From: Eubacteriales bacterium
GTDB lineage: Bacteria > Bacillota > Clostridia > Oscillospirales > Acutalibacteraceae
DNA length: 39,539 nt
NCBI GenBank assembly: GCA_029225565.1
Contig: JAQXWS010000010.1
Location: 1-39,539, forward strand
Direction: 5' to 3'
The notes beneath the pieces were generated by a model. It made no database searches. It was not told the DNA's origin and saw nothing but the letters and a program-made list of their open reading frames with translations. Made by a program: the position numbers and the translations under genes. Shown here one piece after another: positions 8,054 to 19,100 of the stretch (the first letter of the stretch is position 1; each line of letters opens with the position of its first letter).

Positions 8054-9211
8054 TTACAGCCTTCCTTCAGCATATAATTCTCCATTCGGTATCTCTTTTA
8101 GCACCGTTTCGGCAAATAAGGAGCGAAAGCCTTTTTGGTGACACATTTGTGCCGCTGTTATGTTTGGTACGCTGTTTGCTTCTATAACAAGCCAGCCTTT
8201 ATTCTTATCATAAGCCAAATCCCAGCCTATAATTTTTTGCTCAGGTATAACGGCAACCATATTCTTAACCATATTTTTCAATTCAGTCCAATCCGGTAGC
8301 ACGGAGTCCTTAAAAACAATACCTGTATCGGGATGAGAAGTATAGACATCGCCGTTTTCGCAAAAGCCGTCGCTTACTATTCTCCCGTTACTTAAGTCAA
8401 CTGCGCAAGTTATGCCGCCTGAATTTGCATTATCTACAGTACTGCCACTCCTTCCTACCCGAAGCATTGCATACAAAATAACATATTTGTCTCGGGAACA
8501 AAATGTTGTCAATCGCACAGTATTTACAGAATTAGGATGATATACCGACATCCTTTTGTCCTGGTCAACATATTCCTCTATTATTCCGCCGCCGTTTGAT
8601 AATAGTTGTTTGAACTGCTGCATTGTATTAATTGAATTGTCGGTATTATCAATCAGCATAACTCCCTTGCCGCAGGAGGAACTGTTAGGCTTAAAAATAA
8701 ATCTATTGTGTTCCTTTACAAATTGCGAAAACACCGGCAAATCGGCGGGGCTGTTCAGCTTAATAATATCACGCTTATAGTAATCTTGGTATTCTAAATA
8801 ACAGTTGTATTTGTCCTTAAACCTTTGCAGAGTATCGCTATGGCACAGCATACCGAATATACGACTGCGCTCATACAGCGATATAAATTCGAGTCTTGAG
8901 GAACGGCCAATGTTGTCAAAATTATAATAAAAATACTCGTCAAATGTGTATTCGTAAGCATAACGATAATACATCATTTTGCAAGTAAGATGAAGCATAT
9001 ACAGCTTATTGTGTCTTTTATCCTCAGGAACATACTTTAATGATTCTTTAAAGCAGGAGTTAGGGTTACCTCCGCAGATTGCAAAAATAATCGCACCAAG
9101 AACGATGAACGGAGTTGCCCATCTGTTTCTACGAGAAAAATATGCAACCTTGTTGTAAGAATCGTGGGTAAAGCCCTCTAATCCGGGATTCATTTTTTCA
9201 TATTTTATCAT
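8054..9211 (-). CDS. Sugar-transfer-associated ATP-grasp protein, first copy
   Basis: A 385-residue paralogue of the following gene, sharing the same order of motifs: RFIFKPNSSSCGKGVMLI, EEYVDQ, HPNSVNTVRLTTF, VGRSGSTVDNANSGGI, HPDTG, and IIGWDLAYDKNKGWLVIEANSVPN near the end. A hydrophobic segment (TPFIVLGAIIFAIC) near residues 34-47 suggests a membrane-linked position. GAGGT 9 nt before ATG 9211 supports the start. ATP-grasp enzymes join a carboxylate to an amine, thiol or hydroxyl through an acyl-phosphate; for this subfamily the role is inferred only from its frequent polysaccharide-gene context. Two diverged copies side by side could act on different partners or as a heterodimer. Confidence 0.82.
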   Translation of the reverse strand: MIKYEKMNPGLEGFTHDSYNKVAYFSRRNRWATPFIVLGAIIFAICGGNPNSCFKESLKYVPEDKRHNKLYMLHLTCKMMYYRYAYEYTFDEYFYYNFDNIGRSSRLEFISLYERSRIFGMLCHSDTLQRFKDKYNCYLEYQDYYKRDIIKLNSPADLPVFSQFVKEHNRFIFKPNSSSCGKGVMLIDNTDNSINTMQQFKQLLSNGGGIIEEYVDQDKRMSVYHPNSVNTVRLTTFCSRDKYVILYAMLRVGRSGSTVDNANSGGITCAVDLSNGRIVSDGFCENGDVYTSHPDTGIVFKDSVLPDWTELKNMVKNMVAVIPEQKIIGWDLAYDKNKGWLVIEANSVPNITAAQMCHQKGFRSLFAETVLKEIPNGELYAEGRL

Positions 9212-9230
9212 ACCAAAATACCTCGGTTAC

Positions 9231-9259
9231 ATTATACAATATAACACAACAAAAAACAA
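9231..9259 (-). promoter_or_regulatory. Promoter of the ATP-grasp pair
   Basis: On minus, TTGTTT (9254-9259), a 17-nt spacer and TATAAT (9231-9236) lie about 20 nt before the first ATP-grasp start. The -35 hexamer overlaps the T tract of the preceding terminator. Confidence 0.6.
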
Positions 9260-9280
9260 GGGGCGCCTAAACGCCCCTTG
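9246..9280 (-). terminator. Terminator of the 31-codon mini-gene
   Basis: CAAGGGGCG (9257-9265) and CGCCCCTTG (9272-9280) form a perfect 9-bp stem with a 6-nt loop. On minus it is followed by TTTTTTGTTG. It lies about 20 nt after the mini-gene stop. Confidence 0.88.
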
Positions 9281-9300
9281 CTTTTTAGTTAAGTAGTTGC

Positions 9301-9396
9301 TTAGAACTCATCCTCTGGAAGAGCAGAAGCTGTCATAACCTCTACCTCAGCGAACTTCTCAAGCTCAGAAACTGGCTTTGTGTACATCTCCTTCAT
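9301..9396 (-). CDS. 31-residue peptide of unknown function (possible modified-peptide precursor)
   Basis: A 31-codon gene with a strong ribosome site (GGAGGTGAAA, 9404-9410, about 7 nt before ATG 9396) and a clean terminator directly downstream, so it is a designed transcription unit rather than a chance ORF. The peptide begins MKEMYTKP, has an acidic middle (VSELEKFAEVEV) and ends MTASALPEDEF. Having no Cys or Trp and no membrane segment, it is not a classical bacteriocin. From memory, short peptides with an MKK-Y-KP start and a DV-T-S middle are common beside surface-protein genes of clostridia, but I cannot name a family. The ending holds Thr and Ser followed by three acids, and two ATP-grasp genes follow; a graspetide-like precursor is one speculative reading. 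Confidence 0.7.
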   Translation of the reverse strand: MKEMYTKPVSELEKFAEVEVMTASALPEDEF

Positions 9397-9426
9397 TCTG
9401 TTTCACCTCCATATAATTTAGTTAAT

Positions 9427-9432
9427 ATTATA
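9427..9432 (-). promoter_or_regulatory. Likely -10 box of the mini-gene
   Basis: On minus, TATAAT (9427-9432) lies 31 nt before the mini-gene ATG. Only a poor -35 (TATTGT at 17 nt) is visible, so the call is tentative. Confidence 0.4.
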
Positions 9433-9474
9433 CAGTACCTTAAAGAGATACAATATAAATTAGTTTGCTAACTA

Positions 9475-11940
9475 TTAATCATAGCTTGAAGCTTTACCTG
9501 TGTAAACTGCGTCAGCTCTACCATATCTCAACAGCTGGTCAACAAGTGCCTTAAGCATTGGATTTCCGGAATAAGCAGATGAGAATGTGTAAGACTCAAC
9601 GCTGTAACGAAGAGTATTAGATACAACTGTACCATTTGTTCTTGTTACCTTAAGGTCGATAGGCTCTCTAAACTGGTCGGCATCAAGAATTTCGCATCTA
9701 ATGAAGTATGCTACCTGACCTGCTGCAGTTGTAGTAGAAGTCTCGAACCACTCAGGATGCTCTGCGTAGGTGATAGGTGTTGCCTTGCCACCGATGTTGA
9801 ATGTAAATACATAGTCCTCGATGCTATTGGTGTTAGCAAATCTAAACTTAATCTTAGGAATTACTTTACCCTCAAGCTCCATAGTTGCAGACATCCAAGT
9901 AATTTCGTTTGTACCTGTGTTAGTCTCGTAGGTTGTGTTAGTCAACTTGTTGTAAGTTGGTACATTTGTTGTGTGAAGAGCCTTCTGTTCGTCTGTCAAG
10001 TCAGCAATTGGAGAAGGCAATGTGGTTGTATGATTTCTGTAAGCACGGTCAGCCTCACCATAATACAACATCTCAACAAGCAATGTGCTCAACTTAGAAT
10101 CAGCTGATTTGAGTGTGTTAGTAGCATACTGCTTAATTGAATATGTTACGGAATGACCCTTGCATACAATACCATCCTTAACACCGTACATGGTAAGAAC
10201 TACCTCATCAGCAAAGTACTCAGGACAAATCTTGTCAAAATTATACTGGAATGTAGTTGATGAATACGGTGTAGTATCTTCAGAACCTACATCGTAGGGT
10301 ACTCCATTATAATAAATCTTGCAATATGTTTCGTCAAAAGCGCTTTGTCTTGCGTAAGTAAATCTTACATTAAGCTGTACAGCGGCACCAAGAGTAACTG
10401 CAGCACCTGTTGCACGAAGCAAGCCTGTACCTGCAATTGTCTTTGTTGTAGTAGCACCACAAACTGAGCATGTTGCTGTTGCTGTACCGTCGGTATAAAC
10501 CTTTGATGATGTGTAAGTAGCATCCTCGTTATATACATATTCGCCATAGCTGTGGTCAGCTACAGGAATTTCCTCTGTCTCTACCTTGGTCTCCTGGCAA
10601 AGTGAGCACTTGTACTCAACTTCCTTAAGACCGGTTGCCTGACAGGTTGCAGGAGTCTTTACATTCTCAACGCCGGTAGCAATCCAGTTATGATTGCACT
10701 CTTTGATCTCCTCAAACTTTTGGTAATGACATGATGAACATGTGTAAACCTTGTTGCTGCCGCTAACAACACCCTCATCAAATGTATGAGCAACAGGTGT
10801 AGCTACAGCAATGTACTCTGCATTGGCATCAGCAGTTGCAGACGGAACATGGTTCCATGCTACTGAGTAGTGATAATCAGCGTCAGGTTCCTTTGCAGGA
10901 AGGTCAGGAATAGGTACTTCGCTGCCCTCTGCATATTCCTTTGAGGAAAGAACAGTGCCGTCGTGGCTCTTGAATGTGATGAGATACTTTTGAGTAACAG
11001 TGCCGTTATTCTCGTTCTCGCCATTCATAGTCATCAAAGCAGAGCCGGTTGCCTCAGTAGAAGCAGCGTATGTTGTGTACTCGCTAACAGCAGTACCGTC
11101 TGCATCGTTAGCGATGTAAAGACCGCCTGAGTACTCAGGAAGCTTTGTGTTGTCAGTATCGTAAACAGAGAACTGGATAGGATCTGCAGTTACGATTTTG
11201 AAAATAAATGTTGCAACAGGGACCTGGCCTGCATAAGTGTAACCAAATTCGCCTGTTGTCGGATCAGTAAAGTCTGCGCTGTCTGTACCTGCAGAAACAT
11301 CTACAGCGTCAGAACCGTCAGTTGCGGCTGCCTGAGCCATAATATAATGATCCTCGGTGTTAATGTAGGAAATCTCGCCTACAAGGCCACCGTTAATGCC
11401 CGGATATACAGCGTTTGCACTGGCAAAAGCAAGTGGCTGGCCAGCCTCATAAACTGCAGTTGCACCTTCAGGAACCTCGCTGATTCCATAGAAGGATAAT
11501 GTGCCGCCGTTATCGTAAATACCAGCAGGCTCGATGCTGTCACTATAAGAAACAGCCATTGAGAAAGCAGCCAACTGGCTAATATTGTCAACGCGTACTG
11601 TTGCAGTAAAGTAATCTCCTACGGTATATTCATAGTCATCATAGCCGAAGCCAACCATGTCAGCAGTTGGAGTTGCTTTTTCTCCGGAGAGAGTAAGAGT
11701 ACCGTTGCTATAATCAAGTGCAGGGCCTTTTATTGCTGAGTATGCAGCAACATTAGAGGCATCAGATACAGATTGATCGTGCATTGAGTTCCAGTTTGAG
11801 CTATCAAAAATTGTACCATACTGCATTACAACATTAGGCTCATATTCGCCTGCTGCTGCAAATGCTGTGAACGGAAGAGACGCAATGACCATCAAAACTG
11901 ATAAGATAACTGCAATTGATCTTTTAAATGACTTTTTCAT
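9475..11940 (-). CDS. Secreted multi-domain protein with cohesin-like module and Cys-rich repeats
   Basis: An 821-residue exported protein. Residues 1-28 are a signal peptide (KKSFKR, hydrophobic core, SLPFTAFA cut site). Residues about 105-262 resemble a cohesin/CBM2-like beta fold (YTVGDYFTATVRVDNISQLAAFSMAVSYSDSIEP). Residues 318-382 resemble a short Listeria-Bacteroides-type repeat (YLITFKSHDGTVLSSKEYAEGSEV). A stretch at 400-500 carries paired CxxC motifs (401/404, 445/448, 491/494) with C415 and C433 between, possibly metal-binding. The C-terminal 310 residues hold two copies of a pattern ending in LLVEMLYYGEADRAY and LVDQLLRYGRADAVY. There is no dockerin and no sortase motif. GGAGG lies 10 nt before ATG 11940, only 19 nt after the preceding gene, so the two are probably one operon. 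Confidence 0.75.
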   Translation of the reverse strand: MKKSFKRSIAVILSVLMVIASLPFTAFAAAGEYEPNVVMQYGTIFDSSNWNSMHDQSVSDASNVAAYSAIKGPALDYSNGTLTLSGEKATPTADMVGFGYDDYEYTVGDYFTATVRVDNISQLAAFSMAVSYSDSIEPAGIYDNGGTLSFYGISEVPEGATAVYEAGQPLAFASANAVYPGINGGLVGEISYINTEDHYIMAQAAATDGSDAVDVSAGTDSADFTDPTTGEFGYTYAGQVPVATFIFKIVTADPIQFSVYDTDNTKLPEYSGGLYIANDADGTAVSEYTTYAASTEATGSALMTMNGENENNGTVTQKYLITFKSHDGTVLSSKEYAEGSEVPIPDLPAKEPDADYHYSVAWNHVPSATADANAEYIAVATPVAHTFDEGVVSGSNKVYTCSSCHYQKFEEIKECNHNWIATGVENVKTPATCQATGLKEVEYKCSLCQETKVETEEIPVADHSYGEYVYNEDATYTSSKVYTDGTATATCSVCGATTTKTIAGTGLLRATGAAVTLGAAVQLNVRFTYARQSAFDETYCKIYYNGVPYDVGSEDTTPYSSTTFQYNFDKICPEYFADEVVLTMYGVKDGIVCKGHSVTYSIKQYATNTLKSADSKLSTLLVEMLYYGEADRAYRNHTTTLPSPIADLTDEQKALHTTNVPTYNKLTNTTYETNTGTNEITWMSATMELEGKVIPKIKFRFANTNSIEDYVFTFNIGGKATPITYAEHPEWFETSTTTAAGQVAYFIRCEILDADQFREPIDLKVTRTNGTVVSNTLRYSVESYTFSSAYSGNPMLKALVDQLLRYGRADAVYTGKASSYD

Positions 11941-11959
11941 TTAAAGTATTCCTCCACAA

Positions 11960-13030
11960 TTATTTTAATGAAACGCTTGAGTAATTTACAGTTCTGTTCA
12001 TATATTTTTGTCTAAACATTTGTCCGTCTGCTTCATTTACGACGCCATCTCTGTTAAAGTCGCTCTTGGTTGGATTTGTGGCATAATCGCGGCTGAAGAC
12101 AAATGCGTCAACAGCATTGATTGTGTTGTCCTTGTTGTAATCACAAGGTACCATACCAACATTGGCAACTGTGAGCAGGTCGTAATCTGCATTGTCTGCA
12201 ATTACCTCAAGTGTTGCTTTACGTTCCGCGGAATAATTACTGCTGATAGTCAGCTCATAATCACCCGGCTCCAGACCTATTAGGCTATATACGCCCGAAT
12301 CGTCAGTGGTTGAAGAAACATTGGTTCCGTCAACTGCTACTCTGACGCCCGGCATACCAAAATCGGTAGCTGTACCCATTGTGTCATCGGCAACGGTAAT
12401 CTTGCCGGTAACGGTAAATACAGTAGGTGCGATATAGGGTGACAAATCGGCTGTACTATCGTATGTGGTACCTGCCGCATACTCAATAGAGGTATCCAGC
12501 ACGTAGCAATCGTAGTAGCCGTCACCGTAATCTGCCTCAATAAAGGTATGATTTGGGTCTGTAGAGAGTTGCACCATATCTGCGAAATCTCCGGACTTGT
12601 TAACAGTGACAGAATATGTCAACATAACTACGCCCGTAGGCATTGTCGCTGTGGTGGTTGTGTTATTAGAAACTAAAAACGCAGCAAATTTTCCATTAGA
12701 CACTTTCTGACCTCCAAGTTCAAATCTGTCGTTGTATGACTCCGGCTCAAACTTGGATATTTTGGATTCATCGTAAACACCCGAAATCTGAAAAATTGAT
12801 ACGCTGGCCATTTGGCTGAGCATAAAATTAACAGTGTAATCACCGGGGTACAGACGGTCTCCGCAGGCTTCCTCGCCGTTGGAATTGACAAATGTACAGG
12901 AGATTACCGGGGATTCGGTACCCAATGTGCCTGTTTTTGCGGTTGCATTAATTGGTAATGCAAGTAAAGAGATTATCAGTATTAAACAAACGAATGGGGT
13001 AGTTAAGAAGCTTTTTTTTGTCAGTTTCAT
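11960..13030 (-). CDS. Secreted cohesin-like plus dockerin protein (adaptor scaffoldin-like)
   Basis: A 356-residue secreted protein with a signal peptide (residues 1-31, ending INATA-KT). A cohesin-like beta module spans about 40-185 (YPGDYTVNFMLSQMASVSIFQISGVYDESKI), and a carboxypeptidase-regulatory-like beta sandwich about 205-292 (VTGKITV, GVRVAVDG, DDSGVYSLIGLEPGDYELTIS). A type I dockerin follows at about 294-345, with two calcium loops, D297-D308 (DYNKDNTINAVD) and D324-D335 (DFNRDGVVNEAD). Carrying both a cohesin-like module and a dockerin is the design of single-cohesin adaptor scaffoldins of ruminococcal cellulosomes or amylosomes; whether the first module is a functional cohesin is inference. 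ATG 13030 follows GGGGG at 7 nt. It precedes the cohesin-like 821-aa protein in an apparent operon. Confidence 0.8.
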   Translation of the reverse strand: MKLTKKSFLTTPFVCLILIISLLALPINATAKTGTLGTESPVISCTFVNSNGEEACGDRLYPGDYTVNFMLSQMASVSIFQISGVYDESKISKFEPESYNDRFELGGQKVSNGKFAAFLVSNNTTTTATMPTGVVMLTYSVTVNKSGDFADMVQLSTDPNHTFIEADYGDGYYDCYVLDTSIEYAAGTTYDSTADLSPYIAPTVFTVTGKITVADDTMGTATDFGMPGVRVAVDGTNVSSTTDDSGVYSLIGLEPGDYELTISSNYSAERKATLEVIADNADYDLLTVANVGMVPCDYNKDNTINAVDAFVFSRDYATNPTKSDFNRDGVVNEADGQMFRQKYMNRTVNYSSVSLK

Positions 13031-13060
13031 AATGAAACCCCCAAAGTTCTTTTTTGTTTT

Positions 13061-13100
13061 ATGATACCCTACGGAGGATTGCTCCCCCGTAGTGCATCAT
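13061..13100 (-). other. Intergenic hairpin in the dockerin operon
   Basis: A stem of 10 bp with one mismatch (13069-13078 with 13083-13092, core CTACGG/CCGTAG) is enclosed by ATGAT/ATCAT (13061-13065, 13096-13100). No T run follows on minus, so it is more likely an RNA processing or stability element between the 2058-aa and 356-aa genes than a terminator. Confidence 0.5.
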
Positions 13101-13154
13101 CGGACAACTAATTAGTAAATTAATTAGCGGAAAATTTGTTTAATCTATTTGTTA

Positions 13155-16100
13155 TTAGTCAAGTGCAAGGTTGCTGTACTGAGCAAATACCTTAGCACCT
13201 GCGTTAATGATTGCGCCATCTACGCTATCGCCGGTACCATCGCCATTGATATCGTTTTCTGAAGCCTTAGAGAACATGAATGCGTCAACAGAGTTAACAA
13301 CGCCGTCAGCATTGTAATCACCAACGATAAGACCGATTTCAACATTTGCTATATCATTCTCACCGGTGAGAGTAACTGTTCTGTCCACAGCATTGTTTGC
13401 AGAGATATGAAGCTCTGTTGTGCCGACAGGAAGAACTGCTGTGAATTCACCTCTTGTGCCGGATACAGCGTATGTCTTGTTACCAATCTTGATCTTAGCG
13501 CCTGCAATGCCGTAAATTGAAGCGGCACCGTCAACAGATGTTGTAGCAGAAATCTTACCTGTTACGGTAATTTCTGTTCTTGCAGATGGAGACTCAAGAC
13601 TCATCTCGGCAATTGCAAGATTCTTCTTGTAAGTATAGATGTCTGAAAGCTTAGCTGTCTTTTCCTCAACGGTTGTGATAGCAGCAGCAAGAGCAGCTAC
13701 ATAGTTGTTCCAAGATTTGTCTGAGAACATCTTTTCGTTTTCTACTGTTGGGTTAATCAGCTTGCCGGTAGCATCGTATGCACCGTACTTAGCCTCTACA
13801 CCTGAGGTGTAGTAAACCTCGCCGTCAACTACAGTGAACTTGTCTGCAGTGTAGCCGGAAGCACAAAGGATTTCTGCCTCAAGCTTGTCGCTGATGAATC
13901 CGCGAGACTGAACTCTTGCGTCAAATCTGTCGTAAATACGCTTAGCCTCATTAATAGCAACGGATGGGCTGGATGTTGAATATTCTGTATGATCAACAAC
14001 CTTATTCTGCTCGTCAACAATGTTGCCTTCTGCGTCAACATAGTTGCCCTGATCGTCAACAAGATAGATGTCCTTAGCAGTAATGAGAGACTCAGCCTCC
14101 TTAGCTACCTTAACCTTCTTCTCGTATGTATCAACGATATAGTCAACATTAATCATGTTCTTACGAGCTTCCATTACGCCATGACCGATAAGGTTTGCAA
14201 GAGAAGTATCAACGTGCTTCTTTGCATTCATTGAACGGTAGTCGAGCATATCCATGTACTTCTGGTATGTGCCACGGTAATCTGTTGTGCCGTCGTATGG
14301 CTTAATTCTCTCAACCATCTGAGGAATCATGTAAGTCCAATCGTTCTGGCCAACCTGCTCGCCTTCAGCGTTGTAGAAGTTGTAAGCAACCTGCTCATAA
14401 AGCGGGCTCTCAGCAAGGTCATCAGCCTTAGCCTGAACATCTGTTGTGCTGAGATATGGACACTCAACATCACCATCGTCAATGATAATCCATTCGGTCT
14501 CATAGGATGGTGCGTTAACTACATAGTACTTGCCTGTAGCCTGGTTGTACTGAACTGCTGTACCAACAGCATCCTTGCCGTTTGGTGCAGAAGTAAGCTC
14601 AACATTGCTGTAGATAGGAATTGTGCAATCCTCGTCAGCATAGTAGTAGCCATTCTTTACGAATGCCTTAATGCTCTCAGGCAGAGTCTTTGTGCTTGCA
14701 AGAGGCTCGTAAGCAACGCTGCCTGTGGTGCTTGTTGTTGTTCCAGTGTTAGCAACAGTCTCTGTTATTGAGGACAGCTTTGATGCGCTTGTCTCTGTGA
14801 TTACAGAACCAAGTGCAACTACTGTGTTAGAGAATGCCTGGTTCAACTGATTCTGTACAGGTGAGTAAGCAGTAGAACCTTCACCAACCATATCATCGAA
14901 GTCGCTCTTGTCGTAAGGTGACATCTCTGACATTGTGCTATCGTACTTGTTCTGAAGTGCTGTAGCACCGGAATTGTTGTAGATATTGATATGAGTTTTA
15001 CCGGTCATACCAACATTGCCGTTGGTAATTGTAGCAAGGTTCATATCAAACTCTTGTGGAGCAAACTTCTTGTTGTCAAGAACCTGAATCCACTTAATAT
15101 ACTGTGAAGCATTTGAAAGTGTAGCGCCACCCATAAGTGAAAGGCCACGAAGCTGTGTACCGGGAGTTACCTCAGTACCAATGATTGAAGTATCAACCAG
15201 AATAGCCTCGATTGAGTTACCGTTCTTGATGATACCTTTGATTACTTCATTCTCAATAGCCTCATCGGTTGTGTAAGCGATATGGGTGCGTGTCTCGTAC
15301 TTAGGTACGGATGTAATGTTGCCGTCTGCGTCAACGGTTGCCTTCTCTCTGATGAGAGCATCAATACCTGCTGCATCAAATCCCTCGTAGGAATCGCCAC
15401 GATTCCACTCGGCGTCTGATGCCCACTTGAAGTCCTGATATGCAGTGTTGATAAGGTTTCCGTTATTATCAAATGTTGCATAAGCAAGATTTGTTGCAGA
15501 AGCGCCTGCTGTCTGCTTAGCGCCGGTCTCGTACTTGCCGTCAGCGTCAACGCCTGTAACTGCAAGATACTCGGTACCCTGTACAGGATAGCTGAACATA
15601 GAGTCATAAGAACCGCCGCCTGTAACCATAAGACCGTAGTCGTTGATTACTGATGCGTTGTTATCAGGAATCAGGAAGTTCTTGTAGTACTCTGCACGAG
15701 TTTGGCCTGCACTACCGCCAACAGGAGAGGATACGATGTAACCGCTTCTGCTGGATGAACCCTTAATGCCTGATGCGTCAACTGTGTTGAACAGAGCGTC
15801 AGCCCAGCCCTTATCAGGTGACAGGTACATATAAGATGTTGTATTAAGGTTCTGATACAGATAACCGCTGTCTGGAGCTACTGTAACTTCTCTTGCAGAC
15901 TCAAAGATATCGTATGTTACTGTGATAGAGAGGTTCTGTGTCTCTTCAGGATATGTACCGGAAACCGCAATGTTCAATGCTTCGCCCGGAGCTACAACCT
16001 TACCTACAGCAGAATCTCTGTCAACAATGATGTTGGATGGGTTCTGGTTGCCCATCTTAACAGCGATACCTCTGATTACAGCATAGTAACGAGGATCCTG

Positions 16101-19100
16101 ACCAACGCCACCGTTTGCAGTTCTGTAGAATCTGTTAAGACCGGTAGAGTTGTTTACAAACTTAAGTGAGTTACCGGACATAGAAGCACCCGGAGTAACA
16201 CCTGTAGCTGCAGTAATACCAACCTTTACAGTTGCAGGCTTAAACTGGTGCTCACCCAACTGAGGAACAAATGACGGGATAAAGTTATTTACAGCCTTAA
16301 CTGCAAACATACCGCCCTGCCAGCAAGCAGCAGCACCGGTTTGCTTTGTCTTGCTGCTTCTGAAGTTACTGTTGGTATCGCTGTAAGCGAAGAACTCGTA
16401 AATGTTCTCAATAACAAGACCGAGAATACCGTTAGCCTTGTTTGTTGTGTAGCTGTATTTACCAAGAATAGATACATCAACAAGGGAGTTAAACGGTGAT
16501 GCTGACTGTGCAGCGCTCATCTTGTGGAGTGGGTTAGCAGCCTTGTATTCTGCAGAAGAATCGTAGCTGTCTGTGTAAGGCATAACCTGCTTGTAGGTCT
16601 GGCCTGAATATCTTGCGCCAAGAAGGTTGTTAAGTAATGATGCAAGAACATCATCATAAACAAGAGTAACAACGCCCTTGTTTCTGATAGGCTCAGCAGT
16701 GAAGATAGTCAACAGCTGCTTGATGATGTTTGTAACACCGCTGTTTGGTCCGATATCAAGGATACCTTTAATAACCTTATTATATAGCAGCTCGTAAGAA
16801 TTGAACTTTGCTGCATGTGCAACATCGCCGTACTGCAGTGTACCAAGTACAGGCAGAAGGTTGTTTGCAATAGCATCAATGTTCTGCCACAGTGTATTGC
16901 TGTTAGTAACAAGGCAATTGCCGTTCTGGTCCATTGCGCCCAGAAGAGCACCTACGCCCTTACCGGTAATGCCCTTAGAGGTATTGAATCCGTTGTCTGA
17001 GTAGCTATCCATAGAAGCATAGTAGCATACAACAGAGTTGAGAAGGTCAAATACTGTTGTCTTGTCTTCAACAACATCGGTTTTATATACGTTCCATACT
17101 GTGCCGTCAGTCTTTCGTGTAGGAACGATTGACTGAAGAATGTAGCCCAGTGCGTCACGAGCCATTGGCATAATAGCATCATCAAAGATTGTGTACTTGC
17201 CGTCTGAGTTGATGTCAACTGAACCGGCAACATACTTGCCGCTGGAGTTGAGACTAACCAGCTGTGAGTAATCCTTTTCAGGAAGAACAAAAGACAGGTA
17301 CTCCTCAAGTGCTACATAAGCAACACCCTCTGCGTCCTGACAAGCATCCCACTTTTCAGCATGAATCTGCTTAACATCAGGGATGTTCTGAAGACAAGAA
17401 ATAAGGAATGGTACCATAGCTTCCTCAAAGTTAGCCTCGCTAAGGTTGTTGGAAGCAGTCTTGTTTGAAATGTTGTTGTTTACATAGAAAGCGTTGAGAA
17501 TATTCTCGTCAGTTGAGTTTGCTACATACTCGAATATCTTTACGGTGTTGCTGATAAGTGTTGTAGCCATAGTGTCAATGTTAGTTGTAACATTGCTATT
17601 CTCAAACTTGGAAACGCCTGCTGTAGCCATTGTAGGACGAGTAAGACTCTGTACGCCACTGGCTGTTTGGAGACCGATGTTGTCACTCTCCGGGAAGAGG
17701 TCCTTAACAGCTGCAACGAGTACATCGTTAAGAAGTGCAGGAAGGTCTGCGTAATTTGAATAGCCGCTGCCAAAGAATTTCTCAAGATTGTCAAATCCGG
17801 TCTGCATCAAGTACAGGTTGATAGGACCTGTCTGCATGTTGAAGTACTTGTCAGCAAGAGGACTGTAACGCAGCTTCACGAAAAGCTTTGTTGAGTCAAT
17901 GTCCTTCCATGTGTTGGTAGCATTCTCAACCACAGTTCTGTCGAATGTCAGGTTGTCCTGTACATCGGCAAGAAGGTCATCTGCATCTACTGCACCATAG
18001 TATTCGTACTCGGAATTTGCCCAAGCTTTGACATTAGCCTCGGTGTAGTTGCTCTCCCATGACTTGGAGTCGTCCCACTTACCGTTGCCGCGCATCCAAT
18101 AATAGAAGTCGTTATCATAGTTTGAAGCGTAATTCTTGTTGTCCCAACGATCGAAGTTTACGCGAACAAGGCCAAGAGTATCCTTAAGGGCTGTCTTCCA
18201 AGCCATGTTAAGTACCTCGTAGCCGAACTCAAGAAGCTTTGTGTTCTTGTTGATAGTAATCTTCTGGTCGCCGTAGCAGAACAGATATACATTACCGTCG
18301 GTTGTGTACTTAAGGTTGGAGTCGTAGCCAAGAGCCTCGGCAGCCTGCTTCATTGTAAGACCCTCGTCCATCTTGTTGAGAATCTTCTGGTATCTGTCGT
18401 GTGAGCTCTCGGTTTGTTCTGAGGATGTGCCTGTTGTACCGTATGTAATCTCTGCATTGATCTGCTGGAGCAGATTCTTTGAGAGCTTATCCATCAACTG
18501 GTCGTCAAGTACCCAATTGCCGTTGCCTTTCTGAATATCAGCCTGGTAAGCAGCAATTTCTGTATCGGTGTACCAACCACTCTTTGTGAGGATAAGGTTA
18601 GAAATGATGTTGTAAACAAGGTTGCTCTGGTAACCGTTCCAAAGACCGAGAGGTGTCTGAAGAAGGCTGTAGATGTCAACAAAGCTGCCTACGATACCAA
18701 GGTCAAGTTTACCCTTAATGAAGTTACCGATAACGTTCGCACCACTGTCATCGTTTGTGTTTGTGTAAAGAAGTTTTGCGAGTGCAAGAATAATATCCTT
18801 TGCGTCATTTGTTGCACGATAGCTTTTGCCGCACTTGGATACTACATCAGCTGATGCCTTTGATGGTGCATTAAGCTGACCAACCTGGCTGATGTCAATG
18901 TTCTTAACATCACCGCCTACAAGACCCTTATAGTCATTAACAAGGGCGTTAGCGCTGTTGAGAAGATCAAGGATACCATCAATACTGTCAAGATAGCCGT
19001 TAAGGTTAATCTTAGCTACGGTAATATCATAGTAGATTGTAAGGTGGTCGCCCTTCAGCATGTCGCTGTTTGCGCCAAGAGAAAGGATAAGATCATCAAT

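Noticed and set aside
13061-13100. Terminator between the 2058-aa and 356-aa genes
   Set aside because: The hairpin is good but no T run follows on either strand, so the genes may remain co-transcribed.
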